64,000 nucleotides of DNA from Pectobacterium parmentieri (GCF_001742145.1 NZ_CP015749.1:4898001-4962000), one strand, 5' to 3'; numbered from the stretch's first letter, positions 11,499 through 21,779 are shown. The notes: generated by a model not told the origin, from the letters alone. Numbers and translations: made by a program.

Positions 11499-11876
11499 TT
11501 AATGTATCAGTGAAGGTATAGCCAGACGGAAGACGGAGATTGGAACCTGAAATGCCTTACCCTGATGGTCAATCATATGGTAATGGCCTTCCATTGTGCC
11601 GAGAGGCGTTTCCATGACGGCACCGCTGGTATATTGAAATTCGCTGCCAGGTTGGATAATCGGCTGTTCGCCGACTACGCCTTCCCCCTGAACTTCGGTC
11701 TGCCGGCCGTTACCGTTAGTGATTAGCCAATAACGCCCCAGAAGCTGGATTTCATGACGCCCCAGATTGCGAACCGTAATCGTGTAAGCAAACACGAAAC
11801 GTTCTTCATCAGGCTCCGATTGTGATTCCACGTAGAAGCTCTGAACCTGTACACAAACACGGGGCGCATTAATCAT
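11499..11876 (-). CDS. apaG: Co2+/Mg2+ efflux-associated protein ApaG
   Basis: ApaG is a 125-residue immunoglobulin-like beta-sandwich protein, exactly the E. coli length, and a DUF525/ApaG domain fills the whole protein. Conserved segments include [20 protein letters not shown] and the [19 protein letters not shown] loop. Its cellular role is not settled; in Salmonella, corD/apaG mutants affect cobalt and magnesium efflux. It lies 12 bases after rsmA and 2 bases before apaH in the same operon, so it is cotranslated with both. Confidence 0.96.
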   Translation of the reverse strand: MINAPRVCVQVQSFYVESQSEPDEERFVFAYTITVRNLGRHEIQLLGRYWLITNGNGRQTEVQGEGVVGEQPIIQPGSEFQYTSGAVMETPLGTMEGHYHMIDHQGKAFQVPISVFRLAIPSLIH

Positions 11877-11888
11877 GATGAACTCCAG

Positions 11889-12707
11889 TTATTCCTGTTT
11901 TGCCGGGTGCTCGCTTAACCAGTTCGCCAACCGGCAATATTGCTCAACGGTCACATTCTCTGCACGGCTGGTGACATTGATACCCAGTTCGGTGAGCGTT
12001 TCTGGGGTGAACAGATTACCGAGGCTGTTACGCAGAGTCTTGCGGCGCTGATTAAACGCTTCCGTTGTGATGCGACTCAGCACGCGAATATCACTGACCG
12101 GATAAGGGATCACGGCATGAGGCACGAGTCGCACTACGGCAGAATCGACTTTAGGCGCGGGCTTGAATGCTTCCGGTGGCACTTCAAGCACCGGGATTAT
12201 CTGACAATAATACTGTGCCATAACGCTCAGACGTCCAAAGGCTTTGCTGTTCGGCCCCGCCACCAAACGGTTAACCACTTCTTTCTGCAACATAAAGTGC
12301 ATGTCGCGGATAGATTGAGTATAGGTGAACAAATGAAACATCAGCGGTGTGGAAATATTATACGGCAGGTTGCCAAAAACACGCAGCGGTTGCCCAGCCT
12401 GTTCAGCCAGCGCGGCGAAATCGATCGTCATGGCGTCTTGCTGAATAATCGTCAGCTTATCTTTCAGCGTCGGATGCTTTTCCAACCGTGCCGCCAGATC
12501 CCTGTCCAATTCAATGACGGTAAAACGATCCATTCTGTCGCCGATCGGAGCCGTCAACGCGCCAAGGCCCGGGCCGATCTCTACTACAGCCTGACCAGGT
12601 TGAGGATGGATCGCCGAAACGATGCTATCGATCACGAAATGATCGTTTAAAAAGTTTTGCCCAAAACGTTTACGGGCGAAGTGACCTTGGTGTACGCGAT
12701 TATTCAT
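11889..12707 (-). CDS. rsmA: 16S rRNA (adenine1518-N6/adenine1519-N6) dimethyltransferase RsmA (KsgA)
   Basis: RsmA dimethylates two adjacent adenines in the 3' hairpin of 16S rRNA late in small-subunit assembly; its loss gives kasugamycin resistance. The 272 residues compare with 273 in E. coli. SAM-binding motif I is [12 protein letters not shown] (about residues 40-51). The catalytic motif IV is FGNLPYNIS (about 112-120), the NLPY signature of adenine-N6 methyltransferases. [13 protein letters not shown] marks the RNA-binding C-terminal domain. The start overlaps the end of pdxA by 8 bases. Confidence 0.97.
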   Translation of the reverse strand: MNNRVHQGHFARKRFGQNFLNDHFVIDSIVSAIHPQPGQAVVEIGPGLGALTAPIGDRMDRFTVIELDRDLAARLEKHPTLKDKLTIIQQDAMTIDFAALAEQAGQPLRVFGNLPYNISTPLMFHLFTYTQSIRDMHFMLQKEVVNRLVAGPNSKAFGRLSVMAQYYCQIIPVLEVPPEAFKPAPKVDSAVVRLVPHAVIPYPVSDIRVLSRITTEAFNQRRKTLRNSLGNLFTPETLTELGINVTSRAENVTVEQYCRLANWLSEHPAKQE

Positions 12708-13701
12708 TACTATTCTTTATCATTTTAATGGCAAGATTTAATGCCGTGATGAAGCTGCCGGGGTCAGCGTTACCGGTTGCGGCCAGCTCTAGTGCTGTAC
12801 CGTGATCGACCGATGTGCGGATAAACGGTAGCCCCAGTGTGATATTAACAGCGCGCCCGAAACCCTGATATTTCAGAACCGGGAGCCCTTGATCGTGATA
12901 CATCGCCAAAACGGCGTCAGCGTGTTGCAGATACTTTGGTTGGAAAAGCGTGTCGGCAGGCAACGGCCCAATCAGCGTGATGCCCTGTTGCCGCAGTTCG
13001 TCCAGTGCCGGATTAATCACATCCAGCTCTTCACGGCCCATATGACCGCCTTCACCCGCGTGAGGATTCAGTCCACAGACATAAATCTGCGGTTGAGTGA
13101 TACCGAATTTTTTCTGCAAATCATGATGTAAGATCGTGATGACTTCATGCAGACTCTGGCGGGTAATGGCCGCAGAAATGGCAGCGAGCGGTAAGTGTGT
13201 GGTTGCTAAGGCAACGCGTAACTCTTCTGTCGCCAGCATCATGACGACGCGGTCACAGTTGCTGCGATCGGCGAAAAATTCAGTGTGCCCGCTGAAGGGG
13301 ACACCAGCATCGTTGATAATGCCTTTATGCACCGGGCCGGTAATCAGCGCCGCGAATTCACCGTTCAGGCAACCATCACACGCACGGGCTAACGTCTCAA
13401 CGACGTAAGCGCTGTTGGCCACATTCAGTTGGCCTGCAATGACGGTTGCTGGTGTGGCGATCGGTAGGACGGTGAGGCTACCTGCCCGCTGTGGCTGTGC
13501 GGGCTGGCCGGGTTGATAGTCACGCAGCGTCAGCGGCATAGATAGCTGCAATGCGCGAGTGAATAACAACTCAGGATCGGCGCAGCAAACGAGCTCTACA
13601 GGCCAGTCCTGCTGCGCCAGAGCAATCACCAGATCGGGGCCAATCCCGGCGGGTTCGCCGGGGGTGATCACAACGCGTGGCGTATTGCTCTCAGTCTGCA
13701 T
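12700..13701 (-). CDS. pdxA: 4-hydroxythreonine-4-phosphate dehydrogenase PdxA
   Basis: PdxA oxidises 4-phosphohydroxy-L-threonine with NAD in the deoxyxylulose-dependent pyridoxal phosphate pathway. The protein is 333 residues (E. coli 329). The N-terminal [11 protein letters not shown] motif, metal-ligand histidines in [21 protein letters not shown] and [12 protein letters not shown], and the [18 protein letters not shown] segment are all present. The start shares one base with the surA stop (TAATG) and the 3' end overlaps rsmA by 8 bases. Translation of the cluster is therefore tightly coupled. Confidence 0.97.
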   Translation of the reverse strand: MQTESNTPRVVITPGEPAGIGPDLVIALAQQDWPVELVCCADPELLFTRALQLSMPLTLRDYQPGQPAQPQRAGSLTVLPIATPATVIAGQLNVANSAYVVETLARACDGCLNGEFAALITGPVHKGIINDAGVPFSGHTEFFADRSNCDRVVMMLATEELRVALATTHLPLAAISAAITRQSLHEVITILHHDLQKKFGITQPQIYVCGLNPHAGEGGHMGREELDVINPALDELRQQGITLIGPLPADTLFQPKYLQHADAVLAMYHDQGLPVLKYQGFGRAVNITLGLPFIRTSVDHGTALELAATGNADPGSFITALNLAIKMIKNSNE

Positions 13702-14996
13702 TAGTGAGTGGCACCATTAATCACTTTGACATAGGCCGCTGCGCGCTGCTCCTGCATCCAGGTTTGCGCTTCTTCAGCGAATTTACGATTAAAGATCATA
13801 CGGTACGCTTGCTCTTTTTGCGCCGCGTCAGTTTTATCAACCTGACGGGTGTCCAGCAACTGGATCAGGTGCCAGCCAAAAGAGGAGTGAACCGGTTGAC
13901 TGATTTCGCCTTTCTTCAGTTTCAGCAACGCATCGCGGAAGGCCGGATCGTACATATCTGGAGAAGCCCAGCCAAGGTCGCCGCCCTGATTGGCCGATCC
14001 CGGATCCTGAGAGAGCAGTTTGGCCTGTGCCGCGAAATCGGTGCTGCCGTTTTTGATCTGCTGTGCAACGTCGGCCAGCTTGGCTTGCGCCTGGCTGTCC
14101 GTCATCACGACAGAAGGTTTGATCAAAATATGGCGAGCATGGGTTTCGGTTACCGACACACTTTTGTTACCACCGCGGATGTCGTTCACCTTCAGAATGT
14201 GGAAGCCCACACCAGAACGGATCGGACCGACGACTTGGCCTTTCTGTGCCTGTGTTAAGCGTTCAGCAAACAGCGTTGGGATCTCCTGCAACTTGCCCCA
14301 GCCCATTTGGCCGCCTTTCAGCGCCTGAGAATCCGATGAATAGGTGATGGCCAGCTTACCGAAATCCGCCCCTTCACTGATTTGCTTCACCAGCGAGGTG
14401 GCCAGATTTTCCGCTTCATCAACCTGCTGCTGAGTCGGGTTTTCCTGTAATGGAATCAGGATGTGGCTCAGATTCAGCTCATCATTTTCGCCGGTCTGGT
14501 TAGCAATCTGCTTCGCCAGCGTATCGACTTCCTGTGGCAGGACGGTTACGCGACGGCGAACTTCGTTGTTACGCACTTCCGAAATCAGCATCTCTTTACG
14601 AATCTGGTTACGGTAGGTGTTGTAGTTCAGACCTTCATAAGCCAACTGACTCTTTAACTGATCTAGAGACATCCGGTTCTGAGCGGCAATATTAGTGATT
14701 GCCTGATCCAACTGCTCATCCGTCACCTGAATACCCATTTTTTGCGCCATTTGCAGGATGATGTTATCCATGATCAGGCGGTCGGTAATCTGATGACGTA
14801 ACGTGGCATCATCGGGTAACTGTTGCCCGGCCTGTTGGGCGTTCAGTTTGACCGATTGCAAAAGACTGTTTACATCACTTTCCAGTACGACGCTGTTATC
14901 GACGACTGCTGCGACTTTATCAACCACCTGTGGTGCTGCGAACGCGGTAGAGGCACTCAGTGCCAATCCGAGAATAAGCGTTCTCCAGTTCTTCAT
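13701..14996 (-). CDS. surA: Periplasmic chaperone / peptidyl-prolyl isomerase SurA
   Basis: SurA escorts outer-membrane beta-barrel proteins through the periplasm to the BAM complex. The 431 residues (E. coli 428) begin with a cleavable signal peptide ([21 protein letters not shown]). An N-terminal chaperone domain follows ([19 protein letters not shown]). Two parvulin repeats follow, with LSHILIPL at about 176 and [11 protein letters not shown] at about 286, and the repeated GGDLGWAS / GGQMGWGK pattern. It is the gene after lptD in the operon, which fits because LptD is a major SurA client. Confidence 0.97.
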   Translation of the reverse strand: MKNWRTLILGLALSASTAFAAPQVVDKVAAVVDNSVVLESDVNSLLQSVKLNAQQAGQQLPDDATLRHQITDRLIMDNIILQMAQKMGIQVTDEQLDQAITNIAAQNRMSLDQLKSQLAYEGLNYNTYRNQIRKEMLISEVRNNEVRRRVTVLPQEVDTLAKQIANQTGENDELNLSHILIPLQENPTQQQVDEAENLATSLVKQISEGADFGKLAITYSSDSQALKGGQMGWGKLQEIPTLFAERLTQAQKGQVVGPIRSGVGFHILKVNDIRGGNKSVSVTETHARHILIKPSVVMTDSQAQAKLADVAQQIKNGSTDFAAQAKLLSQDPGSANQGGDLGWASPDMYDPAFRDALLKLKKGEISQPVHSSFGWHLIQLLDTRQVDKTDAAQKEQAYRMIFNRKFAEEAQTWMQEQRAAAYVKVINGATH

Positions 14997-15085
14997 ACCT
15001 TTCCCATTATTTCATCCGCAAGGCGGGTTAAAAGTTTCAACGTTTCAGTGAGACAGCCTGTTTGTTACTAACACTCTGGATGACA

Positions 15086-17455
15086 TCAGAATGCGCGCTG
15101 GTAAGGCAAAATGCCTGAACGCAGCATTTTGTCGGAACCCAGACTGTAATTGCTGCTTAAACCACGTAATTCAATATTAAATGACACTTTGTTGTCGTAT
15201 TCGCTGCTACGGCTAGCGCTGTTCCAGTCGGTAATTTTACGTTCATAGCCGACGCTCACAGCCCAGCAGCAGGTGTTGTACTGTAAGCCAATGAGTTGGT
15301 TTGCTGGCTGATTGGCCTTGGTGTCGTAATAATAAGCACCCACAACCGCCCAACGCTCTACGATCGGCCAACTCGCGGTGATACCAACCTGTGAAATACC
15401 TTGCTGGAAGCCAGGGTTCGTAACATTAGGGATCATGTCGCGAATATATTCAGGGCTGGCGTAACGGTAGTTTAACTGTACCAAACGTTCCGCATCGCGA
15501 CGGTATTCTAGCACGGCATCGCCCAGTGCAACTTCGTTCAGGCGATTGTCATACTGCAGACCACCACGAACCCCCCAACTGTCATTGATCTTCAGGAAGG
15601 AGTCACCAGCCCACACCTGGCTGCCGTTGTTATCACTCTTATCGAGTGACGTACTGCGGTCACCGGTACGCGGGCGATCGAAGTAATAAATTTGACCAAT
15701 AGAAGCGTTAAAACGTTCAACCAACGCATCATCATAAATTCGCGTGGTGACACCAGTCACAAGCTGATTCGCGGACGCGATACGATCCAGGCCGCTGTAG
15801 CTGCGATCGCGGAACAGGCCGGAATAGTCGGTCTGCATGAGTGTGGAGTCATAGCTATGGATACTGCTCTGATCGCGATAGGGCACGTACAGATATTGCG
15901 CACGAGGTTCCAGCGTCTGGGTATAAGCCTGCGACCAGTCCATTTCGCGTTCAAAGACCATCTTGCCGTCGACTTTATATTGCGGCATCACCCGATTCAC
16001 CGAGTCTTTCAGTGCATCTTTGGTACTTTGGTCAATGTTTGGCGTCGAGGAAGTACGGTAACGTTCCAGATTATCCTGCTGGTAGTGCGTCGCTAATAGC
16101 TTAGCTTCGGTATTCAGGCTGGCCCAGCGGTTTGCCAGCGGGAGATTTAGCGTTGGCTCAACGTGCAGACGCGTGGCTTCTGGCCGGTTGTCGTTGACGT
16201 TGGTAAATTTTACCGCCTGACCATAAAGATGCATATCAACCGGGCCGATATCATTCTGGTAGTAATTGATATCAAGCTGTGGTTCTGCGCGGTAGACATC
16301 ACGACTGGTCGCGTTGGAAAAGACCTGAAACTGTTTGGTGGACAGTGTGGTGTTCCAGTTTTGGTTCGCATAACCTGCACTGAGTTTTTGGGTAACGTAG
16401 CCGTCAGTGGTTGAGCCGTAATGCGAATCCAGATCGGTAAAGTAGCGATCGTCGCTGACTTTTGTATAGTCTGCGTTAAAACGCCACACCTGATCCATCA
16501 CGCCGCTGTGGCCCCAGTGGAGCAGCCAGCGCGTATCATTATCGTCCTGCGGTGCGCTTTTGGCGTATTCACGGTCGCTGGGTAGCCAATCGAACTGAAT
16601 AACACCGAGGCCCGGCGTGGCCAGGTAGCGGAATTCGTTCTGCCACTGCATGCCGCGTTTGGTTTGCAGATGCGGTGTGATGGTGGCGTCAAAATTAGGG
16701 GCAATATTCCAGTAATAGGGTGTCAGCAGTTCAAAGCCATTGCTGCTACCATATTTTGCATTGGGGATCAGGAAGCCTGAGCGTCGTTTATCACCGATAG
16801 GAAGTTGTAAATACGGACTGTAGAACACAGGTACGCCACCAATCTTGAAACGCGCGTTCCAGATTTCAGCAACCTGTTCTTCTCTGTCTTGAATTACTTC
16901 CGAACCGACGACACTCCAGCTATTATCTCCCGGCAGGCAGGAAGTGAAAGAGCCGTTTTCCAGAATGGTGTAGCGATTGCTGTCACGCATTTTCATTTTG
17001 TCGGCGGAACCACGCCCTTGACGACCCACCATCTGATAGTCGCCTTCATAGACGTCGGTATCTTTGGTGTTCAGGTTGGCCCAGGCTTTAGGGCCTTTGA
17101 GGATGACCTGATTGTCGTCGTAGTGGACATTCCCCGTCGCGGTAATGGTGCGCGTAGGTATGCTGCTCTGCGTTGCTGGGTCCAGTTGGTTCAGCTCCAC
17201 CTGCTCGGCAGTCATGATGCTGTTGCCCTGCTGGATATTAACATTGCCGATGAATTTGGCGTTGTTGGGATAATTGGCTTCGGTTTTGTCGGCCTGAATA
17301 TTGACCGGCAACTGATTGGGATCGCCTGTTACCAGCGGCCTGTTGTACGTGGGTACACCCAGCATGCACTGTTCAGCGAGATCGGCCAGCGCGTGCTGGC
17401 TGTAAAGCGCCGACCAAACCAGAGTGGCCAGCAGAGTTGGGAAACTTTTTTTCAT
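15086..17455 (-). CDS. lptD: LPS-assembly outer-membrane protein LptD
   Basis: LptD, with the lipoprotein LptE, inserts lipopolysaccharide in the outer leaflet of the outer membrane. From the ATG at 17455 it is 789 residues and starts with a signal peptide ([20 protein letters not shown], then HALA). Upstream in-frame ATGs would disrupt this peptide. An OstA/LptA-like periplasmic domain comes first ([18 protein letters not shown]). The long beta-barrel ends in aromatic LPYQRAF. Cysteines of the two interdomain disulfides are visible in QCMLG, SCLPG and NTCCWAV. It heads the operon to surA; djlA is divergent upstream. Confidence 0.97.
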   Translation of the reverse strand: MKKSFPTLLATLVWSALYSQHALADLAEQCMLGVPTYNRPLVTGDPNQLPVNIQADKTEANYPNNAKFIGNVNIQQGNSIMTAEQVELNQLDPATQSSIPTRTITATGNVHYDDNQVILKGPKAWANLNTKDTDVYEGDYQMVGRQGRGSADKMKMRDSNRYTILENGSFTSCLPGDNSWSVVGSEVIQDREEQVAEIWNARFKIGGVPVFYSPYLQLPIGDKRRSGFLIPNAKYGSSNGFELLTPYYWNIAPNFDATITPHLQTKRGMQWQNEFRYLATPGLGVIQFDWLPSDREYAKSAPQDDNDTRWLLHWGHSGVMDQVWRFNADYTKVSDDRYFTDLDSHYGSTTDGYVTQKLSAGYANQNWNTTLSTKQFQVFSNATSRDVYRAEPQLDINYYQNDIGPVDMHLYGQAVKFTNVNDNRPEATRLHVEPTLNLPLANRWASLNTEAKLLATHYQQDNLERYRTSSTPNIDQSTKDALKDSVNRVMPQYKVDGKMVFEREMDWSQAYTQTLEPRAQYLYVPYRDQSSIHSYDSTLMQTDYSGLFRDRSYSGLDRIASANQLVTGVTTRIYDDALVERFNASIGQIYYFDRPRTGDRSTSLDKSDNNGSQVWAGDSFLKINDSWGVRGGLQYDNRLNEVALGDAVLEYRRDAERLVQLNYRYASPEYIRDMIPNVTNPGFQQGISQVGITASWPIVERWAVVGAYYYDTKANQPANQLIGLQYNTCCWAVSVGYERKITDWNSASRSSEYDNKVSFNIELRGLSSNYSLGSDKMLRSGILPYQRAF

Positions 17456-17642
17456 ACGTGTTATCAGGTGTTCCGTCATCAGGGGCATCATGTCGGCAAA
17501 CGGTCAGAGACTATATCACTCGTTAGCGTTGCGCCAGTGTTAAATCCCCACCGCTTATATACGCACCGCCGTTAGGTGCAAAGATAAATGACAGGTATGA
17601 TAAAGCAATTTTTGGCTGACGGCATGAGGATTTGAGGAGTAT

Positions 17643-18533
17643 ATGCGGTATTGGGGAAAGTTGCTGGGGTTGGCGCTGGGAATTGCCTCGAGCGTTGGCA
17701 TCTGGGGAGTGATCATGGGCTTACTGATGGGGCATTGGATTGACAGAGTCCAGGCATCGCGTCGCCGTGATTATTTCTCCGCTCAGTCTACCCGTCAGTC
17801 ACTGTTCTTTCTCACAACCTTTCAGGCGATGGGGCATCTGACCAAATCCAAAGGTCGGGTGACGGAAGCTGACATCAAGATCGCGACCAAAATGATGGAT
17901 CGCCTTGAGCTGTTTGGTGAGGCTAGAACTGCTGCCCAACGGGCTTTCCGCGAGGGAAAGGCCGGCCATTTCCCTTTGCGAATAAAATTGCGCAAGCTGC
18001 GGGATGCCTGTCTGGGGCGTTTTGATTTAATTAAGATGTTTCTGGAAATTCAGCTTCAGGTCGCGTTTGTCGATGGTGTTCTACACCCAAATGAGCGCCG
18101 TGTGCTGTATGTGATTGCGGATGAACTGGGCGTGACGCGTGAGCAGTTTGAGTTCTTTTTGCGAAATATGGAAAGCCCCACAGGGCAGCAGTCTCGGCAA
18201 AACCAGTCGCGACAGAATGGCAAATCACATCAGCGGCGCAGCAGTAGTTATTCCAATGGGGGTTACTCCGGCGGGCACTCTTATGGCGGTCAACGCCCGG
18301 CTTCGGTGCCGTGTGGGCCAACGGTTGAAAGCGCCTGCCGTACTTTGGGGGTGCGCAGTAGCGATGATGCCGCTACGATTAAACGCGCTTACCGTAAACT
18401 CATGAGCGAACATCATCCTGATAAGCTGGTCGCGAAGAAGCTTTCACCGAGAATGATGGAGATGGCCAAACGCAAGGCGCAGGATATTCAGGCCGCCTAT
18501 GAACTGTTAAAAGGTGCGAATCGGGCAAAATAA
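17643..18533 (+). CDS. djlA: Co-chaperone DjlA (membrane-anchored J-domain protein)
   Basis: DjlA is an inner-membrane DnaK co-chaperone linked to envelope and capsule regulation through Rcs. The 296-residue protein has an N-terminal membrane helix with glycine-rich face ([19 protein letters not shown], about residues 4-22). A TerB-like helical domain follows. Next is a low-complexity Ser/Gly/Gln linker (about 180-225), longer than in E. coli (271 residues in total). The C-terminal J domain carries the HPD motif in SEHHPDKLV. It is divergent from lptD and convergent with rluA, as in E. coli. Confidence 0.95.
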   Translation: MRYWGKLLGLALGIASSVGIWGVIMGLLMGHWIDRVQASRRRDYFSAQSTRQSLFFLTTFQAMGHLTKSKGRVTEADIKIATKMMDRLELFGEARTAAQRAFREGKAGHFPLRIKLRKLRDACLGRFDLIKMFLEIQLQVAFVDGVLHPNERRVLYVIADELGVTREQFEFFLRNMESPTGQQSRQNQSRQNGKSHQRRSSSYSNGGYSGGHSYGGQRPASVPCGPTVESACRTLGVRSSDDAATIKRAYRKLMSEHHPDKLVAKKLSPRMMEMAKRKAQDIQAAYELLKGANRAK

Positions 18534-18628
18534 TCCGCATCCTTCCTCTTCTTTCTCACTTCTCTTATGCTTTATCTCTTAACCGTTCATGCTGAATATA
18601 ATGTGGGAATTCCGCTAGCGCATTTGCC

Positions 18629-19282
18629 TCAGAAATCTGCCTCACAACGAAAGTGCATCGGGGTATTGAACGCTGGGTGTGTGATCGCTAACTCTTGTGC
18701 GTGCAGTAAAAGGCGGGGGGCCATCGCTTTGGCATCGGGATGTGCGTAAAAGCCATCGCCGAGGATAGGGTGGCCGAGTGCGAGCAGGTGGACGCGCAGT
18801 TGATGAGAACGACCGGTAATCGGCATCAGCTTGACGCGTGTCGTACCGTCATCGTCACGCGAGAGTACCTGATACTCCGTCTGTGCTGATTTTCCTGTTT
18901 CAAAGCAGACTTTCTGTTTCGGGCGGTTCGGCCAGTCGCAGATCAGTGGCAGATCGATAACGCCTTCATCCTGCGCCATATGTCCCCAGACGCGAGCAAG
19001 GTAGCATTTCTTAGGTTCACGCTCGCGAAACTGGCGCTTTAATTCGCGCTCGGCAGCTTTTGTGAGTGCAACGGCAATCACGCCGCTGGTTGCCATATCC
19101 AGACGATGAACGGATTCGGCCGCGGGGTAGTCAGCCTGAATGCGGCTCATGACGCTGTCTTTGTGTTCTGGCGCACGGCCGGGAACCGACAGTAGCCCGC
19201 TGGGTTTATTCACCACCATGATGTGCTGATCCTGGTAAAGAATGTGCAACCAGGGATCGGTAGGCGGATTATAGGGTTCCAT
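18629..19282 (-). CDS. rluA: Dual-specificity 23S rRNA pseudouridine746 / tRNA pseudouridine32 synthase RluA
   Basis: RluA converts U746 of 23S rRNA and U32 of several tRNAs to pseudouridine. The 217 residues compare with 219 in E. coli. The catalytic Asp is in the family motif VHRLDMATSGVIA (about residues 58-70). The preceding VVNKPSGLLSVPGR strand and the later TGRSHQLRVHLLALGHPI motif complete the RluA fold. It is convergent with djlA. In E. coli rapA is its immediate upstream neighbour; here an accessory islet of about 7 kb separates them. Confidence 0.97.
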   Translation of the reverse strand: MEPYNPPTDPWLHILYQDQHIMVVNKPSGLLSVPGRAPEHKDSVMSRIQADYPAAESVHRLDMATSGVIAVALTKAAERELKRQFREREPKKCYLARVWGHMAQDEGVIDLPLICDWPNRPKQKVCFETGKSAQTEYQVLSRDDDGTTRVKLMPITGRSHQLRVHLLALGHPILGDGFYAHPDAKAMAPRLLLHAQELAITHPAFNTPMHFRCEADF

Positions 19283-19526
19283 TCACGCTCCAAAATACGC
19301 AAAAGACAGAAGGTGTCGTTGCTGTTTGATCGAGATACACGGGCTTATCACGGGGTGAGGTATTCCTGCGGAAGCCTCATCCTGTGTTTTCCCTAATATG
19401 ATGCTATCCCGTTTGTCTACCTGAAAAGACTTATGACCACACTTGGGGCAGCAGTTGGGCTTTTCAGATATTCTGGCAAATCCAGAGGTGTCTCTGAGTA
19501 AAATACCAATATTCGCTTTATCGAGG
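19283..19526 (-). other. rluA-PAAR spacer containing an open zinc-ribbon-like fragment
   Basis: On the minus strand an open frame without a clear start runs roughly 19515 to 19320. It encodes FARISEKPNCCPKCGHKSFQ, which has the look of a zinc ribbon (CxxC) fragment. It begins right after the PAAR stop. No ribosome site was found, and it may be a gene scrap. An 8-bp inverted repeat (CTGAAAAG/CTTTTCAG) lies within it. Confidence 0.25.
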
Positions 19527-19826
19527 CTAATCCATCGTCAACCCTGACTCACCGTCCACAATGACACCACCATGTGCTGTAGAATCACCTATCCGAGCAA
19601 CGGGAATACCATTAATAGTGACACAAGATGAACCGCTGACGATGCTGTCCTCTGATCCGCTCCCTACACACACGAGTTTGTCTCCAACCAATGCCAGTGG
19701 AATACCATTAAAAGTCACAAAGCTCTGCTGGCAACGGCTAATCGGGCCACCAATATGAGGTTTCGGGCCTGGGTCAACAAGCGGGCAAGTATGGTTATGG
19801 CCTTTCAAAGCAACGGCTTTGCTCAT
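19527..19826 (-). CDS. PAAR domain protein (type VI secretion spike tip)
   Basis: A 99-residue single-domain PAAR protein. It has the repeating PAAR/DUF4280-like pattern of short strands: residues HNHTCPLVDPGPKPHIGGPI, then VTFNGIPLALVGDK, CVGSGSEDSIVSGSS, VTINGIPVARIGDSTAHGG. His and Cys residues are placed to bind the zinc at the cone tip. Such proteins cap the VgrG spike of the type VI secretion system and recruit effectors. Here it is the last gene of a minus-strand array of immunity-like genes and toxin remnants, 19 bases after the 242-residue gene. No other T6SS structural gene lies in the window, so the secretion machinery must be elsewhere if it is functional. Confidence 0.88.
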   Translation of the reverse strand: MSKAVALKGHNHTCPLVDPGPKPHIGGPISRCQQSFVTFNGIPLALVGDKLVCVGSGSEDSIVSGSSCVTINGIPVARIGDSTAHGGVIVDGESGLTMD

Positions 19827-19845
19827 TCTAGTCTATCTCCAGAGG

Positions 19846-20574
19846 TTAATTGAAGCTGTCTTGCAATCGATAGATTATTGCCTGCACATTTTCGCCTGAT
19901 TGACAACTGTACCAGCGTGGCCTTAGGGGATCATTAAAACATTGATAACCATCGTAATATTGAGCGATAGCTAGCAGCAGCGCAACATGCTCTCCTGCCG
20001 CTACCGGTAATGATTGACTGGCAGCTTTGTTTAGGCTGTGGGATACGGCTTCCCAATGTTCATTCCCTTGAATGCTTTCCCGTTTCTCACTGGCAAACAG
20101 CTTATCTAATAGCTGCTGATTATTTTGCCCGTTAGGGGAATGTAAAGGTGCTAATCGCTGGGAAATAATTAAATCCCAAGACAATTTCCGATTTTCTTTG
20201 AACCAGTCAACTAACCAGTCACTACGATATTTCATGATATAGTGATAGACAGGGTCGTCATCGGTTAATTCATCAGCCGCGAATTGTTCGCGCATAATTG
20301 AATGTAAATCACTATAATGAAGATCATGCATGAAAAATGAACCGAAGCACAAACGAGCACATACTGTTCTCATTGCCAGTAATTGACTGGGACGTCCTTG
20401 TTCATCAACCCACTCATAGCTTTGGTTGATGGCTTGTTCCAGATTATATTCAGGAATATTCCTGTAGGTGATTAAAGGTTCGAAATTTTCATGTAAATAT
20501 TCAATACCAGTATGGACAAAGTCGGCCTGGCGGTAGCGAGTAATGTTTTTATAAACTTCTTGAGTCAGTCTCAT
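19846..20574 (-). CDS. Uncharacterised 242-residue protein in PAAR/immunity islet
   Basis: I do not recognise a family. The protein is soluble, probably mainly helical, and acidic, with many aromatic residues (FGSFFMHDLHYSDLHSIM, YHYIMKYRSDWLVDWF). It contains a Cys-rich C-terminal patch (QCFNDPLRPRWYSCQSGEN) and no signal peptide or membrane segment. It starts 32 bases after immunity gene A and ends 19 bases before the PAAR gene, so it is likely cotranscribed with both. By position it could be a PAAR-associated adaptor, an effector, or another immunity protein; sequence alone does not decide between these. Confidence 0.75.
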   Translation of the reverse strand: MRLTQEVYKNITRYRQADFVHTGIEYLHENFEPLITYRNIPEYNLEQAINQSYEWVDEQGRPSQLLAMRTVCARLCFGSFFMHDLHYSDLHSIMREQFAADELTDDDPVYHYIMKYRSDWLVDWFKENRKLSWDLIISQRLAPLHSPNGQNNQQLLDKLFASEKRESIQGNEHWEAVSHSLNKAASQSLPVAAGEHVALLLAIAQYYDGYQCFNDPLRPRWYSCQSGENVQAIIYRLQDSFN

Positions 20575-20606
20575 ATCACCTCCATGTTTTCTGTGACCAG
20601 GATTTA

Positions 20607-21530
20607 TTATTTGAAGAGATCCTTGGCAAAGGAAATTTTCGGATTAATAGCAATGAGCTTATCGAGTAATGGATAAAACCATTCCGGTGCTTGCCATTGG
20701 CTAAAATCGGGGCGGTGATCGATTGCCATTGGCGTTTTGAGTAACGGATGATCAATCTCTGGAGTACTTAACCCATGTTTAGCGCGAAAGTTTTTCACAG
20801 CCTGGTATTCAAATGGCCATAGGAGTAGATGTGACTCCTCAATTTCATATCCCATATAGTCAACTTCTTCTTCAACAAGAGTAGGCCTTGCACTCCAATT
20901 TACGTGATTATCACATAGTGCAATCAACCATTCTTTAACTAAGCTTTCATTTTTAGAATATAAAGCTTCTCTGACAAAGTTTCTATAAAAGTGATCAAAT
21001 GGTATCGCCATTGAATCCCAGTCTATTATTTGATTCTGTTCGCTTGCTAACATTTCAACTGCAAGAATTCCCAAGCGTTGGGGGGGGATTTCTCCCAAGT
21101 CGCCTGTAGGCATTGTTTTTAATCCATCAATGATGAATGGATAGCAATTATCAACTACGTCAAATTTTCTACATGCCATGAAGGTAAGTAGCCCAATCCC
21201 TTGTTTAAATAATGGATTATCAAAATATTCAACATGTTTACTATGTGAACCGTAATCACTAAAAAGTAACATGGCGTAATACGCAATCGAGTCACATAAA
21301 TATTGATTTTCTATTCTCCCTTTAAAATTTATTAACCACGAGTAATAAAAGGCATAGCGTGGAGATACTATATCAAAAAATGCCATTGAATTTACAAATG
21401 TATCTTTTGGTGTATCTGTAGGTTCCAAAATGAATCTATCAAAGTTTTTTAATGATGATAAGTATTCATTGTAATCAAGCGAACTATTGTTTTCGTTATA
21501 ATAATTTTGAGTGTCTTTGAATGTCTTCAT
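20607..21530 (-). CDS. Immunity-like protein A (paralog 1 of 3)
   Basis: A 307-residue soluble helical protein, one of three paralogs in this islet. Residues from about 230 onward (WPFEYQAVKNFRAKHG, then HPLLKTPMAIDHRPDF to the end) are nearly identical to the two others. The N-terminal two thirds align only loosely (DYGS...HKQG-like, GLKT, LGILAVEMLASE, IDWDSMAIPFD). The WxFE...HP pattern is faintly reminiscent of the C-terminus of PoNi-type (DUF1911) immunity proteins; this is tentative. Its start lies just after an internally deleted toxin remnant, the usual toxin-immunity order. It is AT-rich compared with its housekeeping neighbours. Confidence 0.8.
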   Translation of the reverse strand: MKTFKDTQNYYNENNSSLDYNEYLSSLKNFDRFILEPTDTPKDTFVNSMAFFDIVSPRYAFYYSWLINFKGRIENQYLCDSIAYYAMLLFSDYGSHSKHVEYFDNPLFKQGIGLLTFMACRKFDVVDNCYPFIIDGLKTMPTGDLGEIPPQRLGILAVEMLASEQNQIIDWDSMAIPFDHFYRNFVREALYSKNESLVKEWLIALCDNHVNWSARPTLVEEEVDYMGYEIEESHLLLWPFEYQAVKNFRAKHGLSTPEIDHPLLKTPMAIDHRPDFSQWQAPEWFYPLLDKLIAINPKISFAKDLFK

Positions 21531-21605
21531 TACTGAAAACTCCCACGATTAGTAACTTGTGAATATTTTATTATATCAATCCCATGCTTCTGAATTTCTG
21601 ACATA
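21531..21605 (-). pseudogene. Toxin remnant A, internally deleted toxin tail
   Basis: On the minus strand, immediately before immunity gene A, the frame reads MSEIQKHGIDIIKYSQVTNR and then GSFQ-stop. Its first half matches the start of the IS-truncated toxin tail C (LSEIQKGGIDYVMK). Its second half matches that protein's last residues (FGINIMTHSQVRNNGSIK). About 90 residues of the toxin domain are therefore missing, with the join at GID/GIN, where the DNA shares a short similarity. It reads as a deletion derivative of the same toxin family. Confidence 0.6.
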
Positions 21606-21773
21606 TTCCTCTCGTTGCTGCTCTGGTTGTGTCATACCTCTAGCATTCAGAGTCGTAGTTTTGACCCCAAATATGTTCCAGAAATGCGGAGGGAGTTGAG
21701 CAGTATTGGCCACCTTGGTACTGGTATTTACCGCTCTGTGGTTAACGTGTGATATATTAATGCTAGTTACCAT
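21576..21773 (-). CDS. Possible 65-residue ORF within decayed toxin module A
   Basis: An ATG preceded by GGGAGGCG opens a 65-codon frame that overlaps an upstream stop (TAATG). The product (VTSINISHVNHRAVNTSTKV, with PPHFWNIFGVKTTTLNARG later) matches nothing I recognise. Its last codons run out of frame through toxin remnant A. The ribosome site is good, but the frame sits inside a stretch of gene debris. It may be a remnant of a displaced toxin N-terminal region rather than a functional gene. Confidence 0.35.
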   Translation of the reverse strand: MVTSINISHVNHRAVNTSTKVANTAQLPPHFWNIFGVKTTTLNARGMTQPEQQREEYVRNSEAWD

Positions 21774-21779
21774 TATTCG

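Noticed and set aside
11940..12650. A 236-codon open frame on the plus strand opposite rsmA
   Set aside because: Entirely antisense to a well-supported gene, no family resemblance and no ribosome site; a codon-composition shadow.
16889..17575. A 228-codon plus-strand frame opposite lptD
   Set aside because: Antisense shadow of lptD; hydrophobic-looking but unrelated to any family.
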